This document shows, one piece after another, positions 1-6,845 of a stretch of DNA of 36,090 bases. The position numbers and the translations under genes were made by a program. Positions within the stretch are counted from its first letter, which is position 1; each line of letters opens with the position of its first letter. Source of the DNA: Comamonadaceae bacterium. Its GTDB lineage: Bacteria > Pseudomonadota > Gammaproteobacteria > Burkholderiales > Burkholderiaceae_C. Under the pieces are notes generated by a model. The model was not told the DNA's origin and did not search any database. It worked only from the letters and a program-made list of their open reading frames with translations. The DNA is taken from assembly GCA_947373605.1 (NCBI GenBank), contig CANBYM010000025.1, positions 1 to 36,090 on the forward strand. The letters are read 5' to 3'.

Positions 1-267
1 CAAATTGACCATGAAAGTGTTTACTTTTGGCGCATCCGAATGCTCGGAGCGAACACCCGGCATGATTGATACGATGTCGTGGTGAACGGCACCTGACTGA
101 AAATCGCCCCAAGCCGCAATCAGCAAATCGTGAGGCAAATACTGCTGCATATCGCCTTGCAACCAGACAAGCAGGTCGAAGTGACTGTTGACAGCCAGTG
201 AACCAGACACAGCCCCGTGAAAATGGCCGATATCCTGTGGCTGAAAAAGGGGACTTTGTTGAGGCAC
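1..267 (-). CDS. epsA: EpsA-type transcriptional regulator, N-terminal part (cut by window edge)
   Basis: The minus strand is open from a GTG at 267 to base 1, giving 89 residues with no stop. The visible part carries DLLVWLQGDMQQYLPHDLL, then IAAWGDF and later SIMPGVRSE. This is the signature of the N-terminal domain of EpsA, the LuxR-type regulator tied to exosortase B (XrtB)/PEP-CTERM exopolysaccharide loci. Its C-terminal LuxR-type helix-turn-helix would lie to the left of the window. An in-frame TAG lies just upstream of a TTG at 297, so the start is GTG 267 or TTG 297; neither has a strong ribosome binding site. GTG 267 leaves about 17 residues before the conserved block, a reasonable length. 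The two PEP-CTERM genes downstream in this window support the assignment. The family call rests on remembered motifs, not on a search. Confidence 0.72.
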   Translation of the reverse strand, partial: MPQQSPLFQPQDIGHFHGAVSGSLAVNSHFDLLVWLQGDMQQYLPHDLLIAAWGDFQSGAVHHDIVSIMPGVRSEHSDAPKVNTFMVNL

Positions 268-405
268 AGTGGTGCTGCCGAATTTACTAAAGGACAATTC
301 AGCCGACTAAGGCTTGCCAGTTACAAGCAACAAACGCGCCCGACACCATTCCAACCGTGATTGGCTTCAATTTTCACTCCCTTTTCCATTTATTGTGTGA
401 GCCAG

Positions 406-434
406 TTTATATCCACAGCCCACTCGTTGCATAA
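406..434 (-). promoter_or_regulatory. Candidate sigma-70 promoter for epsA
   Basis: On the minus strand TATAAA (406-411) lies 17 bases downstream of TTATGC (429-434). The -10 is good and the -35 is poor. It would start transcription near base 399, leaving a 5' leader of about 130 bases before the GTG at 267. Confidence 0.35.
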
Positions 435-504
435 ATTATGGGAATATCCCTAGCCAAGCGGGCTTTGCTTTTTTCTATCTGGCGCCATCGATACGTGTGA
501 CAAT

Positions 505-541
505 TTTGACTATTGTTGTCAAATTGGCAACGATAGTCAAA
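505..541. promoter_or_regulatory. Inverted repeat, probable operator for the winged-helix gene
   Basis: TTTGACTATTGTTG (505-518) is matched by CAACGATAGTCAAA (528-541), pairing at 13 of 14 positions around a 9-base spacer. The inner part, GTTGTCAAATTGGCAA (515-530), recurs with one change at 2373-2388 in front of another gene. Each copy holds two TTGNCAA palindromes 8 bases apart. The repeat ends about 32 bases before the winged-helix start, a usual place for autoregulation by a dimeric DNA-binding protein. Function is inferred. Confidence 0.55.
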
Positions 542-573
542 CCTCAACGAAGATTGATTCATCCTTGTGGGAA

Positions 574-969
574 ATGGACAACGCAACGACTTCAATCAAA
601 TACACTTTGGGCATGAGCAAGCGGCTTGGGCATGAGAATTTATACGTCAAGTTTCTGAACTTAGTGGCGGCTATAGACGGCAGCCAGGCCTTCCCTGTTT
701 TGGATGCAACGGAAAAGAAATTGCTTAACCATCTCGCGCTTGCTTGGGGCGCGAGCAAGAGAATCACCGTTCTTGAAACTATGGGTATGGATGTCGACGT
801 TTCATCAACAACGATTCACCGACGCCTCAAGTCGTTAGCCCAGAAAGGCGTTATCAGCTTTGAAATTGACGAAAAAGACAATCGGGTCAAGTACATCTTG
901 CCTACGAAAATTGCAAGCGAATACTTTGACAAGCTCAGCAAGTGCTTGGTTGAAGCAACCAGGAATTAG
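574..969 (+). CDS. Small winged-helix (MarR-like) transcriptional regulator
   Basis: This 131-residue protein has the layout of a winged helix-turn-helix regulator. Helices fall around residues 40-60 (TEKKLLNHLALAWG), and a recognition-helix segment, VSSTTIHRRLKSLAQKGVIS, sits near residues 75-95. A wing follows with charged residues (EIDEKDNRVKYI). The segment resembles MarR/ArsR-type wHTH domains; no ligand or metal site is evident. ATG 574 is preferred over the in-frame TTG at 565; a further ATG at 613 is possible. It lies divergent to epsA and downstream of a strong inverted repeat, so autoregulation is likely. Its stop interlocks with that of the convergent membrane gene. Placement between epsA and PEP-CTERM genes suggests a link to extracellular matrix control, but this is inference. 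Confidence 0.7.
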   Translation: MDNATTSIKYTLGMSKRLGHENLYVKFLNLVAAIDGSQAFPVLDATEKKLLNHLALAWGASKRITVLETMGMDVDVSSTTIHRRLKSLAQKGVISFEIDEKDNRVKYILPTKIASEYFDKLSKCLVEATRN

Positions 970-1544
970 TTTGACCTGTTACCAGCTTGAAGTTTTCTTA
1001 CCGTGCGCACCGCCAAGCTGAAGACCACCACCACGGCAAAACAGCCCAGAAAGTCGCCCAGTGCAATCGCCAAGGTCTCCGGCACCAAGTTTTGAAAATC
1101 CGACAAATCCTGCGAGTAGTACGCAACTGCCAGTCCCCACCCGTGCGCCAAACTGGTAATTGCGGACAGGACAACGATGTGCCAGTACTGCAAATTGCTC
1201 AGGTCTTTGCGTACCTTAAGTAAATGTGAGACCCAAAATACGGCTAACCCGTAAAAACAAGCGGCTATGAGTGCCAGCATGAGACTCGATACCGTTGGAA
1301 TATTGCTCCAAAGCATGGCAGAAACGCAAACACCTGCGAAGTACAGGCCGATAAGTGCAGGAACGCCACCCAGCAGAACACACACTAACTTCACGCCAGC
1401 AGGAACAAACAGAAGACTGATGCCGTCTTTGTAAAGCAAGTAGCCATCAAGCAGCTGATTGATTTTGAAGGACGCAACAAAGAGCAAAAATGCAATGAAC
1501 ATCACTGCAAAGTGACGCATTTGAAACCATGTTACTGAGTTCAT
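966..1544 (-). CDS. MASE1-like integral membrane protein, standalone
   Basis: A 192-residue, strongly hydrophobic protein with about five to six membrane segments (roughly residues 10-28, 40-60, 62-82, 85-108, 120-142 and 160-182). The motif SLLFVPAGVKLVCVLLGG near residues 43-60 resembles the start of MASE1, a sensory membrane domain usually fused to GGDEF, EAL or histidine-kinase domains. Here no output domain follows: the protein ends soon after the last membrane helix with a short basic tail. It could be a sensor partner for a separate protein or a small transporter-like protein. It is convergent with the winged-helix gene and overlaps it by 4 bases. No clear ribosome binding site precedes the ATG. 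Being membrane-located is clear; the MASE1 relation is a judgement from the motif. Confidence 0.6.
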   Translation of the reverse strand: MNSVTWFQMRHFAVMFIAFLLFVASFKINQLLDGYLLYKDGISLLFVPAGVKLVCVLLGGVPALIGLYFAGVCVSAMLWSNIPTVSSLMLALIAACFYGLAVFWVSHLLKVRKDLSNLQYWHIVVLSAITSLAHGWGLAVAYYSQDLSDFQNLVPETLAIALGDFLGCFAVVVVFSLAVRTVRKLQAGNRSN

Positions 1545-1721
1545 TTTGTTTTTATCAATTTTTTCGTTAGCCCTGTATGTGCAAAATTAAGAAGCAGACT
1601 CACTTTTCGTGAAATATGACCGCTCACTAGCCCTAAAGAGCTATTGGTGAAGTAGGGATTTCCACTAACATTCATTGGCACTTAAACATACCGTTGGGTG
1701 TGAACAAACGGGCACCACACA

Positions 1722-2273
1722 ATGAATTCGATCACTTTAAAAACAGCACTGGCGGCATTGTTGTTGGCTCCAGTCCTGGCGTTAGCGGCTACAACTACAA
1801 CCAATACTGCCACGTTTTCTGATTCGGCAGACAAAGATCTGACGCTCGATGGCAAAGGATTCGCCATCATCGATGTAAGCTGGACGGATCCCGTCTCTCA
1901 AGGCTCCCACACAAACCAGGAATTCCAAGCATCTTCCTTGGTGTGGAATCTCTACAAAGGCGATGCTTCAAAATCAATTGGCTCAGGCTCATTTTCCGAT
2001 GTGATTGGTGACACCAACTCTGGGAAAATTGTTATCAACGAATCAGGGCTAGCCAAGGGTGATTACACACTGAAGTTCACTGGTAATTGGGTGTTGCCAA
2101 CAGGGAAAGAGGGCGACTGGAACGGATCGGTTGAGGAAAAAGTTTCCTTGGGCAAGATCCAGTTTTCAAATGTCTCTCCGGTTCCGGAACCAGAAACCTA
2201 TGCCATGTTGCTCGTTGGTTTGGGCGTAATGGGTGCCATCGCGGTTCGCCGACGCAAGTCAAACGCTTCCTAA
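1722..2273 (+). CDS. PEP-CTERM sorting-domain protein (secreted)
   Basis: A 183-residue exported protein. Residues 1-22 form a signal peptide (basic start, hydrophobic LAALLLAPVLALA, then ATT). The C-terminus has the classic PEP-CTERM tripartite signal: VPEPETYAML at about residues 154-163, a hydrophobic stretch LLVGLGVMGAIAV, and the basic tail RRRKSNAS. An exosortase recognises such tails and processes them at the inner membrane, typically in bacteria that make exopolysaccharide. The middle is Ser/Thr/Asp-rich with likely beta structure (GLAKGDYTLKFTG) and no recognised catalytic motif. No strong Shine-Dalgarno precedes the ATG. A rho-independent terminator follows at once, so it is probably transcribed alone. 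The exosortase itself is not in this window. Confidence 0.9.
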   Translation: MNSITLKTALAALLLAPVLALAATTTTNTATFSDSADKDLTLDGKGFAIIDVSWTDPVSQGSHTNQEFQASSLVWNLYKGDASKSIGSGSFSDVIGDTNSGKIVINESGLAKGDYTLKFTGNWVLPTGKEGDWNGSVEEKVSLGKIQFSNVSPVPEPETYAMLLVGLGVMGAIAVRRRKSNAS

Positions 2274-2293
2274 ATTGCGTTGCCGATACTGAA

Positions 2294-2323
2294 TAGGCCT
2301 GCATCCGCGGGCCTATTTTTTTT
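2294..2323 (+). terminator. Rho-independent terminator after the first PEP-CTERM gene
   Basis: TAGGCCTGC pairs with GCGGGCCTA across an ATCC loop (one G-T pair), followed by a run of eight T. Confidence 0.9.
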
Positions 2324-2372
2324 GGCTGACATGCAAATCTTTAACTCAAAATGTTGTTTCATTTCTCAGACA

Positions 2373-2409
2373 GTTGTCAACTTGGCAAGTGGCGATTCGT
2401 ATTTACTGT
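2373..2409 (+). promoter_or_regulatory. Shared operator-like motif with overlapping promoter
   Basis: GTTGTCAACTTGGCAA (2373-2388) matches 15 of 16 bases of the motif at 515-530. TTGGCA (2382-2387) and TACTGT (2404-2409), 16 bases apart, could serve as -35 and -10 for the small gene at 2458. A protein bound to the motif would cover the -35 element. The repeat is visible; its regulatory role is inferred. Confidence 0.45.
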
Positions 2410-2457
2410 ATTCTTTATGTATAAATAAAAAAGTAAATCGTTACTAGGGAGTAAGTC

Positions 2458-2748
2458 ATGCCGGACTGGGAAAGAAGAAATGCAGACACTTTGGCCGATG
2501 CCATAGGAAAGCACATCCGAAACCATCCTGAAATGGTCGAGGACAACGAGTTGCTGGCAATTATTCAAGAGGCCGTTGACGCGGCTGCCAACACTGTTTC
2601 AACGACTTCAGGAGCACTCAACAGACAGAGAGCTCTTGTGTGCGCAATTTGCCGCGGTTCGAAGCTCTATGAATGCGATGTCCCGGACGGCTGGTCTCCA
2701 AATTGTGCTTTTGTGTACACCAATACAACTTCATTTGGTGGCCTTTAG
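2458..2748 (+). CDS. Small hypothetical protein with cysteine pairs
   Basis: I do not recognise this 96-residue protein. The ATG has a good ribosome binding site (GGGAG, 6 bases upstream). The first 50 residues look like an acidic helical domain (NADTLADAIGKHIRNHPEM, then ELLAIIQEAVDAAANTV). The second part holds CAICRGSKLYEC and one further Cys, which might bind a metal or form disulfides. The end is rich in Thr/Phe/Gly and looks less protein-like, so a frameshift or recent truncation is possible. There is no signal peptide. Its upstream region shares a 16-base motif with the winged-helix gene, hinting at common control. It is a plausible but unproven gene. Confidence 0.5.
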   Translation: MPDWERRNADTLADAIGKHIRNHPEMVEDNELLAIIQEAVDAAANTVSTTSGALNRQRALVCAICRGSKLYECDVPDGWSPNCAFVYTNTTSFGGL

Positions 2749-3078
2749 TCATACTTAATGAATTCAGCCCTTAACACTCTTTAGTGCTTCGATATTTTGT
2801 CCCGTCGCATACAAATAGATCCCCTATCCACTTTCCCCCACCGCCGAGCGTACGCAATTGGTGTCTTAAGACTGCAAAATGCCGAACGTAAAGGGCCGCG
2901 ATAGCGCTGGGCAAGGTGAGGTCTTACTTGGTAGGTACATGAAACTCAGATTAGTCCGAACGGACTATTGCGCGACAAGATGATCTCCACTGACAATGGT
3001 CACAATTAGCGAACTCCTCGTGGTTCTTGGTTGGGCGCTACACTGAATTCTGAATTGGTTTTACAGGGAGTTAAAAAA
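2749..3078. other. Intergenic region before the second PEP-CTERM gene
   Basis: No convincing coding sequence. It contains a 10-base palindrome GTCTTAAGAC (about 2862-2871) and a perfect 7+7 inverted repeat TAGTCCG-AA-CGGACTA (2952-2967). The promoter of the PEP-CTERM gene at 3079 should lie here, but I see no clear sigma-70 or sigma-54 (TGGCAC-N5-TTGC) match. Confidence 0.5.
2952..2967. promoter_or_regulatory. 16-bp perfect dyad upstream of PEP-CTERM gene
   Basis: TAGTCCG and CGGACTA flank AA, a compact symmetric site of the size bound by LuxR/TetR-type dimers. It lies about 110 bases before the ATG at 3079. An operator role is a guess from shape and position. Confidence 0.3.
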
Positions 3079-3648
3079 ATGAAACAAATATTATCGAAAA
3101 TAGCTGTTGGATTGCTTGCAGCTTTGACATTCGCAGGTTCGGCTGGCGCAACTACCCAGGCACTTACACTTGATAGCAACGGAACTGGCTCATTTTCGGC
3201 ATCAGTCAATGGAAGTTTCAATGACTACTGGACGTTCAGCGTTCCAAGCTTGGAACTTGGGTCTGCCATCGCGATGGTTTCGACAAGTGTTTCGTTACAT
3301 TACAACATTCCATCCGGATTTACCTTGGTTTATCCGATCATTACGACGTTCCAAATTCTGGATTCGTCAAATAATGTCGTAAGTTTGCAATCAGATTTAA
3401 GCCAGTCATATCAGTTGACTGGTCAGAGTTTTTTAGCCCAAACAGAATTTACCGGGCTTAAAGCAGGGTCTTACAGTTTAGAAATTGCAGGTACTTCTAC
3501 TACAGCTGGTACTTATGGAGGAACCTTTGCTTTGTCAACGATTGCAGCACCCGTGCCTGAACCAGAGACATATGCAATGATGCTGGCAGGCTTGGGATTG
3601 ATGGCTGCTATTGCACGTCGTCGCAAACAGAAAACAGCGATAGTGTGA
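3079..3648 (+). CDS. FxDxF-type PEP-CTERM protein (secreted)
   Basis: A 189-residue exported protein. The start at 3079 is chosen over an in-frame start at 3031 because AGGGAG sits 8 bases before it and a proper signal peptide begins there (MKQILSKIAVGLLAALTFAG, cleavage near GATT). The mature part has SFNDYWTFSVPS near residues 46-57 and GLKAGSYSLEIAGTSTTAG about 30 residues before the sorting signal. That pattern is known from the FxDxF family of PEP-CTERM proteins, here with FNDYW in place of FxDxF. The tail is VPEPETYAMMLAGLG, a hydrophobic segment and ARRRKQKTAIV. It is presumably exported, processed by an exosortase encoded elsewhere, and placed in the matrix or at the surface. Its sorting tail is very similar to that of the gene at 1722. 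A terminator follows directly. Confidence 0.92.
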   Translation: MKQILSKIAVGLLAALTFAGSAGATTQALTLDSNGTGSFSASVNGSFNDYWTFSVPSLELGSAIAMVSTSVSLHYNIPSGFTLVYPIITTFQILDSSNNVVSLQSDLSQSYQLTGQSFLAQTEFTGLKAGSYSLEIAGTSTTAGTYGGTFALSTIAAPVPEPETYAMMLAGLGLMAAIARRRKQKTAIV

Positions 3649-3669
3649 ACAAAAGGTTGTATGCAATGC

Positions 3670-3694
3670 AAGGGAGCTTAGGCTCCCTTTTTTG
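3670..3694 (+). terminator. Rho-independent terminator after the second PEP-CTERM gene
   Basis: AGGGAGC pairs with GCTCCCT around a short TTAG loop and is followed by six or more T. Confidence 0.92.
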
Positions 3695-3814
3695 TTGGCC
3701 TTTAAATTAAGGCGCCTAAGAACCACACTCAACGCCAAGTCAAATTTGGTTAGCACAGTCGATAAGCTCCAAATTCACGCACGAGTGCCTAATCTGGTTA
3801 ATGCGCGCAGGCTC

Positions 3815-4561
3815 TCAGCCCAGTTGCTCACTGCGCATTGCAACAATAACTTCGCGCAAATCGCCGGCCCACTCACGGCGATTGCGGCCATTGGCTTTTT
3901 GGGGCGGTGCAAAGTTCACCACTGCCTGCAAATTGCGCGCACACAATGTTCGCCAAACCGAAGCGACCAATGTATCGTCCCCGATGTAGCACGGTGCAAA
4001 ACTGTAGGCACCGGTCACACGGTCCGTAAAATGCATGGCTATGGGTTGCACAGGCGCATCGACCGCAATGGCAGCCTGCAACAAGTTTGCATGAAAGGGC
4101 AGCACCGAAGTGCCGTCTCCAGTCGTCCCCTCAGGAAACACGCCAAGAATATCGCCAGCCTTTAGCCGTTCGGCCATGTGGTGCACCACGCGCATAGCGT
4201 CACGCCGCGACTCCCGTTCGATATACAGCGTGCCCGCGCCTGTGGCCAACATGCCCACCAGCGGCCAGCTTTTGATCTCGCTCTTGGAGATAAAACGGCA
4301 ATGGCGCGATGCGTGAATCACCGCAATATCCAGCCACGAGATATGGTTGGACGCCAGCAGCATCGGCCCCTGCTGCGCCGGCGAACCATTGACCACCAGA
4401 TCAATGGCCAGTCGCTTGAGCATGGTGCGTGACCATTCCTGAACCCGCAGGCTGCGCTGCGCATCGCCGAGCTTGGGGAACACCCACCAGATGACGATTG
4501 CGCCATACAGCAGATGCGCCAGCACCCCGAACACCCGCCACAGCGCAAGCAGCTGACGCAT
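3815..4561 (-). CDS. plsC: 1-acyl-sn-glycerol-3-phosphate acyltransferase (PlsC family)
   Basis: A 248-residue membrane-bound acyltransferase that would add the second acyl chain to lysophosphatidic acid in phospholipid synthesis. The catalytic HX4D motif is present as NHISWLD (residues 72-78). The substrate-binding motif FPEGT is at 143-147, and block II lies around TLYIERESRRDA. An N-terminal hydrophobic helix (residues 8-30) should anchor it to the inner membrane. It is the last gene of the yqgE-ruvX-pyrRBC' operon, with only 2 bases between the pyrC' stop and its ATG, so translation is likely coupled. A role on ornithine or other lysolipids cannot be excluded from sequence. Confidence 0.9.
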   Translation of the reverse strand: MRQLLALWRVFGVLAHLLYGAIVIWWVFPKLGDAQRSLRVQEWSRTMLKRLAIDLVVNGSPAQQGPMLLASNHISWLDIAVIHASRHCRFISKSEIKSWPLVGMLATGAGTLYIERESRRDAMRVVHHMAERLKAGDILGVFPEGTTGDGTSVLPFHANLLQAAIAVDAPVQPIAMHFTDRVTGAYSFAPCYIGDDTLVASVWRTLCARNLQAVVNFAPPQKANGRNRREWAGDLREVIVAMRSEQLG

Positions 4562-4563
4562 TG

Positions 4564-5859
4564 CTAGCTAGCGCTGTAAGCGATTTGTCCGGCCACCAGC
4601 GTGCTACGCACCTTGCCCGGCAACTCATACCCACCAAACGGCGTGTGTTTACCCTGACTGCGCAAGTTGGAAGGCTCCACCACCCATCGCTCTGCTGGAT
4701 CGAACACACACACGTCTGCCGCTGCACCCACGTGCAAGCGTCCCACACTACTTTGCATTTCGCCCAGCGCCACGCCCATGACTGCTGCCGCTCGCGCGGT
4801 AACACTGCCCAAAGCTTGCGCAAGCGGCGTGCCGGACTCTGCTGCCCACTTCACGGTGAGGCTTAGCAACAACTCCAAGCCGGTCGCGCCCGGCTCAGCT
4901 TCTGCAAATGGCAAGGCCTTGGCGTCTTCATCCACCGGCGTGTGGTCAGACACCAGTGCGTCCAGTGTGCCGTCGGCCAGTGCAGCGCGCAATGCGTCGC
5001 GATCGCGCTGCTGACGCAGCACCGGCGTCAGGCGCATACGGCTATCAAAGAAGCCGATGTCGGCGTCTGTCAGGTGCAGGGAATTGATACTAACGTCCGC
5101 TGTAACCTGTAGGCCTTCGGCCTTGGCCTGGCGCACCAGTTCAACGCCTGCTGCACTACTAATGCGGCACAGATGCACCCGCGCGCCGGTGGCCCGCATC
5201 AGTTCAAAAATGGTGTGCAGCGCAATGGTCTCTGCTGCCACTGGTACGCCACTCAAGCCCAGGCGCGTAGCCAATGGACCGCTGGCTGCCACACCTTTGC
5301 CCAGATACAACTCTTGCGGGCGCAACCACACGGCAAATCCAAAGGTAGCTGCATATTGAAACGCACGCTGCAAGACTTGCGTATTTTCCAAAGGCACCTC
5401 AGCCTGTCCAAAGCCCACGCAACCGGCGCTGGTCAGTGCAGCCATTTCGGTTAACACCAGGCCCTCCAACTTGCGGGTCAGCGCGCCAATCGGGAATACG
5501 CGGGACTGATTCAAACGTTCTGAGCGGTAGCGCAGCATCTCGACCAGCCCCGGCACATCCAGCACCGGCTCGGTATCGGGCGGACACACCACACTGGTAA
5601 CGCCGCCAGCCACTGCCGCTGCCAATTCCGAAGTCAGCATGCCTTCGTGCTCATGGCCGGGTTCGCGCAATCGCACCGACAAATCCACCAGCCCCGGCAC
5701 CACGATGCAACCGTGTGCATGGATGGTGCTGTTGGCCGCAAAATCTGCGGGGGCAACTCCGATTGACACTATTTTCCCGTCGGCGATGGCTACATCGGCC
5801 ACGTTGTCGTATTGGCTTTGCGGATCAATGACGCGTCCGCCTTGAATGAGAATTTTCAT
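4564..5859 (-). CDS. pyrC': Dihydroorotase-like protein, predicted inactive (PyrC'/PyrX)
   Basis: A 431-residue member of the class I dihydroorotase family directly downstream of pyrB. The normal metal motif DxHxHxR is here DLSVRLREPG (residues 59-68), with Ser and Arg in place of both His. Other ligand blocks also differ: HLCRISSAAG in place of H-x-x-H-[IL]-S, and SINSLHL in place of the usual TPHHL. The SDHTPVDE segment remains. With all or most zinc ligands gone it should not hydrolyse dihydroorotate. In Pseudomonas, inactive PyrC' homologues form a dodecamer with PyrB and are needed for its stability, and the same is likely here. An active dihydroorotase must be encoded elsewhere. It lies 20 bases after pyrB. 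Confidence 0.9.
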   Translation of the reverse strand: MKILIQGGRVIDPQSQYDNVADVAIADGKIVSIGVAPADFAANSTIHAHGCIVVPGLVDLSVRLREPGHEHEGMLTSELAAAVAGGVTSVVCPPDTEPVLDVPGLVEMLRYRSERLNQSRVFPIGALTRKLEGLVLTEMAALTSAGCVGFGQAEVPLENTQVLQRAFQYAATFGFAVWLRPQELYLGKGVAASGPLATRLGLSGVPVAAETIALHTIFELMRATGARVHLCRISSAAGVELVRQAKAEGLQVTADVSINSLHLTDADIGFFDSRMRLTPVLRQQRDRDALRAALADGTLDALVSDHTPVDEDAKALPFAEAEPGATGLELLLSLTVKWAAESGTPLAQALGSVTARAAAVMGVALGEMQSSVGRLHVGAAADVCVFDPAERWVVEPSNLRSQGKHTPFGGYELPGKVRSTLVAGQIAYSAS

Positions 5860-5879
5860 GAGTCGTCCTTGTTGTCTAT

Positions 5880-6842
5880 TCAGGCTTCGTTGCCCGACAC
5901 AATGCTCATCACCGCCATACGCACGGCTATGCCAAATGTCACCTGCGGCAGGATCACGCTTTGCTTGCCGTCCACCACGGCTGAGTCAATTTCCACGCCG
6001 CGGTTGATCGGGCCGGGGTGCATGACGATGGCGTCCGGTTTGGCAAGTTGCAGCTTTTCTTCGGTCAGGCCATAGCTCTTAAAGAATTCGTGCATCGACG
6101 GTAGCAGTGCGCCGCTCATACGCTCGTTCTGCAGGCGCAGCATGATGATGACGTCGCAGTCTTTGATGCCTTCTTCCAGGGTATGGCACACGCGCACGCC
6201 CATTTGCGCCATATCGGACGGCACCAGCGTTTTGGGGCCAACCACCCGCACTTCGGCACAGCCCAGAGTGGTGAGCGCGTGAATGTCGGAGCGCGCAACG
6301 CGGGAGTGCAGCACGTCACCCACGATGGCCACGGACAGGTTGGAAAAATCGTTCTTGAAATGCCGGATGGTGAACATGTCCAGCAAACCCTGCGTGGGAT
6401 GGGCGTGGCGGCCGTCACCGGCATTGATCACGTGCACATGCGGAGCCACATGTTGCGCAATTAAGTAAGGCGCGCCGGACTCGCTGTGCCGCACCACAAA
6501 CATATCGGCCGCCATTGCGCTCAAATTAGCGATGGTGTCCAGGAGCGACTCGCCCTTGGATGCACTGGAGCGGGCGATGTCCAGATTGATAACGTCTGCA
6601 GAGAGGCGCGTGGCGGCGATTTCAAATGTGGTGCGTGTGCGGGTGCTGTTTTCAAAAAACAGGTTGAACACACTTTTGCCGCGCAAGAGTGGCACTTTCT
6701 TTACTTCCCGGTCATTTACAGACACGAAATTGGTGGCCGTGTCCAGAATGTGAGTGAGTATGCTTTTGGGCAGACCTTCTACGGACAACAGGTGAATGAG
6801 TTCACCGTTTTTGTTGAGTTGGGGATTGCGTTTGTACAGCAT
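5880..6842 (-). CDS. pyrB: Aspartate carbamoyltransferase catalytic chain
   Basis: A 320-residue ATCase that condenses carbamoyl phosphate and aspartate to N-carbamoyl-aspartate, the committed step of pyrimidine synthesis in the cytoplasm. The carbamoyl-phosphate site [13 protein letters not shown] is near residues 63-75, followed by [12 protein letters not shown]. Later come [12 protein letters not shown] and the aspartate-site segment MLRLQNERM. Its length fits the catalytic chain alone. No pyrI regulatory chain is adjacent; the pyrC' gene next door suggests a class A PyrB-PyrC' complex. It starts 3 bases after the pyrR stop, so no attenuator can lie between these two genes. Confidence 0.97.
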   Translation of the reverse strand: MLYKRNPQLNKNGELIHLLSVEGLPKSILTHILDTATNFVSVNDREVKKVPLLRGKSVFNLFFENSTRTRTTFEIAATRLSADVINLDIARSSASKGESLLDTIANLSAMAADMFVVRHSESGAPYLIAQHVAPHVHVINAGDGRHAHPTQGLLDMFTIRHFKNDFSNLSVAIVGDVLHSRVARSDIHALTTLGCAEVRVVGPKTLVPSDMAQMGVRVCHTLEEGIKDCDVIIMLRLQNERMSGALLPSMHEFFKSYGLTEEKLQLAKPDAIVMHPGPINRGVEIDSAVVDGKQSVILPQVTFGIAVRMAVMSIVSGNEA

Positions 6843-6845
6843 GGA

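Larger units (their letters stand above)
268..573. other. Intergenic region between epsA and the winged-helix gene
   Basis: About 300 bases separate two divergent regulator genes. The region holds a possible epsA promoter (406-434, minus strand), a possible 23-codon leader ORF on the minus strand (299-370), and a strong inverted repeat (505-541) in front of the winged-helix gene. A short AGCC/GGCT hairpin followed by TTTGCTTTTTT (about 452-474) resembles a weak terminator. No conserved protein is evident. Confidence 0.5.

Noticed and set aside
1673-1700. Sigma-54 promoter before the first PEP-CTERM gene (TTGGCAC present)
   Set aside because: The -24 half matches but no GC occurs at the required -12 spacing.
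3031-3078. Upstream extension of the second PEP-CTERM gene
   Set aside because: The added residues are not signal-peptide-like and a ribosome binding site plus signal peptide start at 3079.
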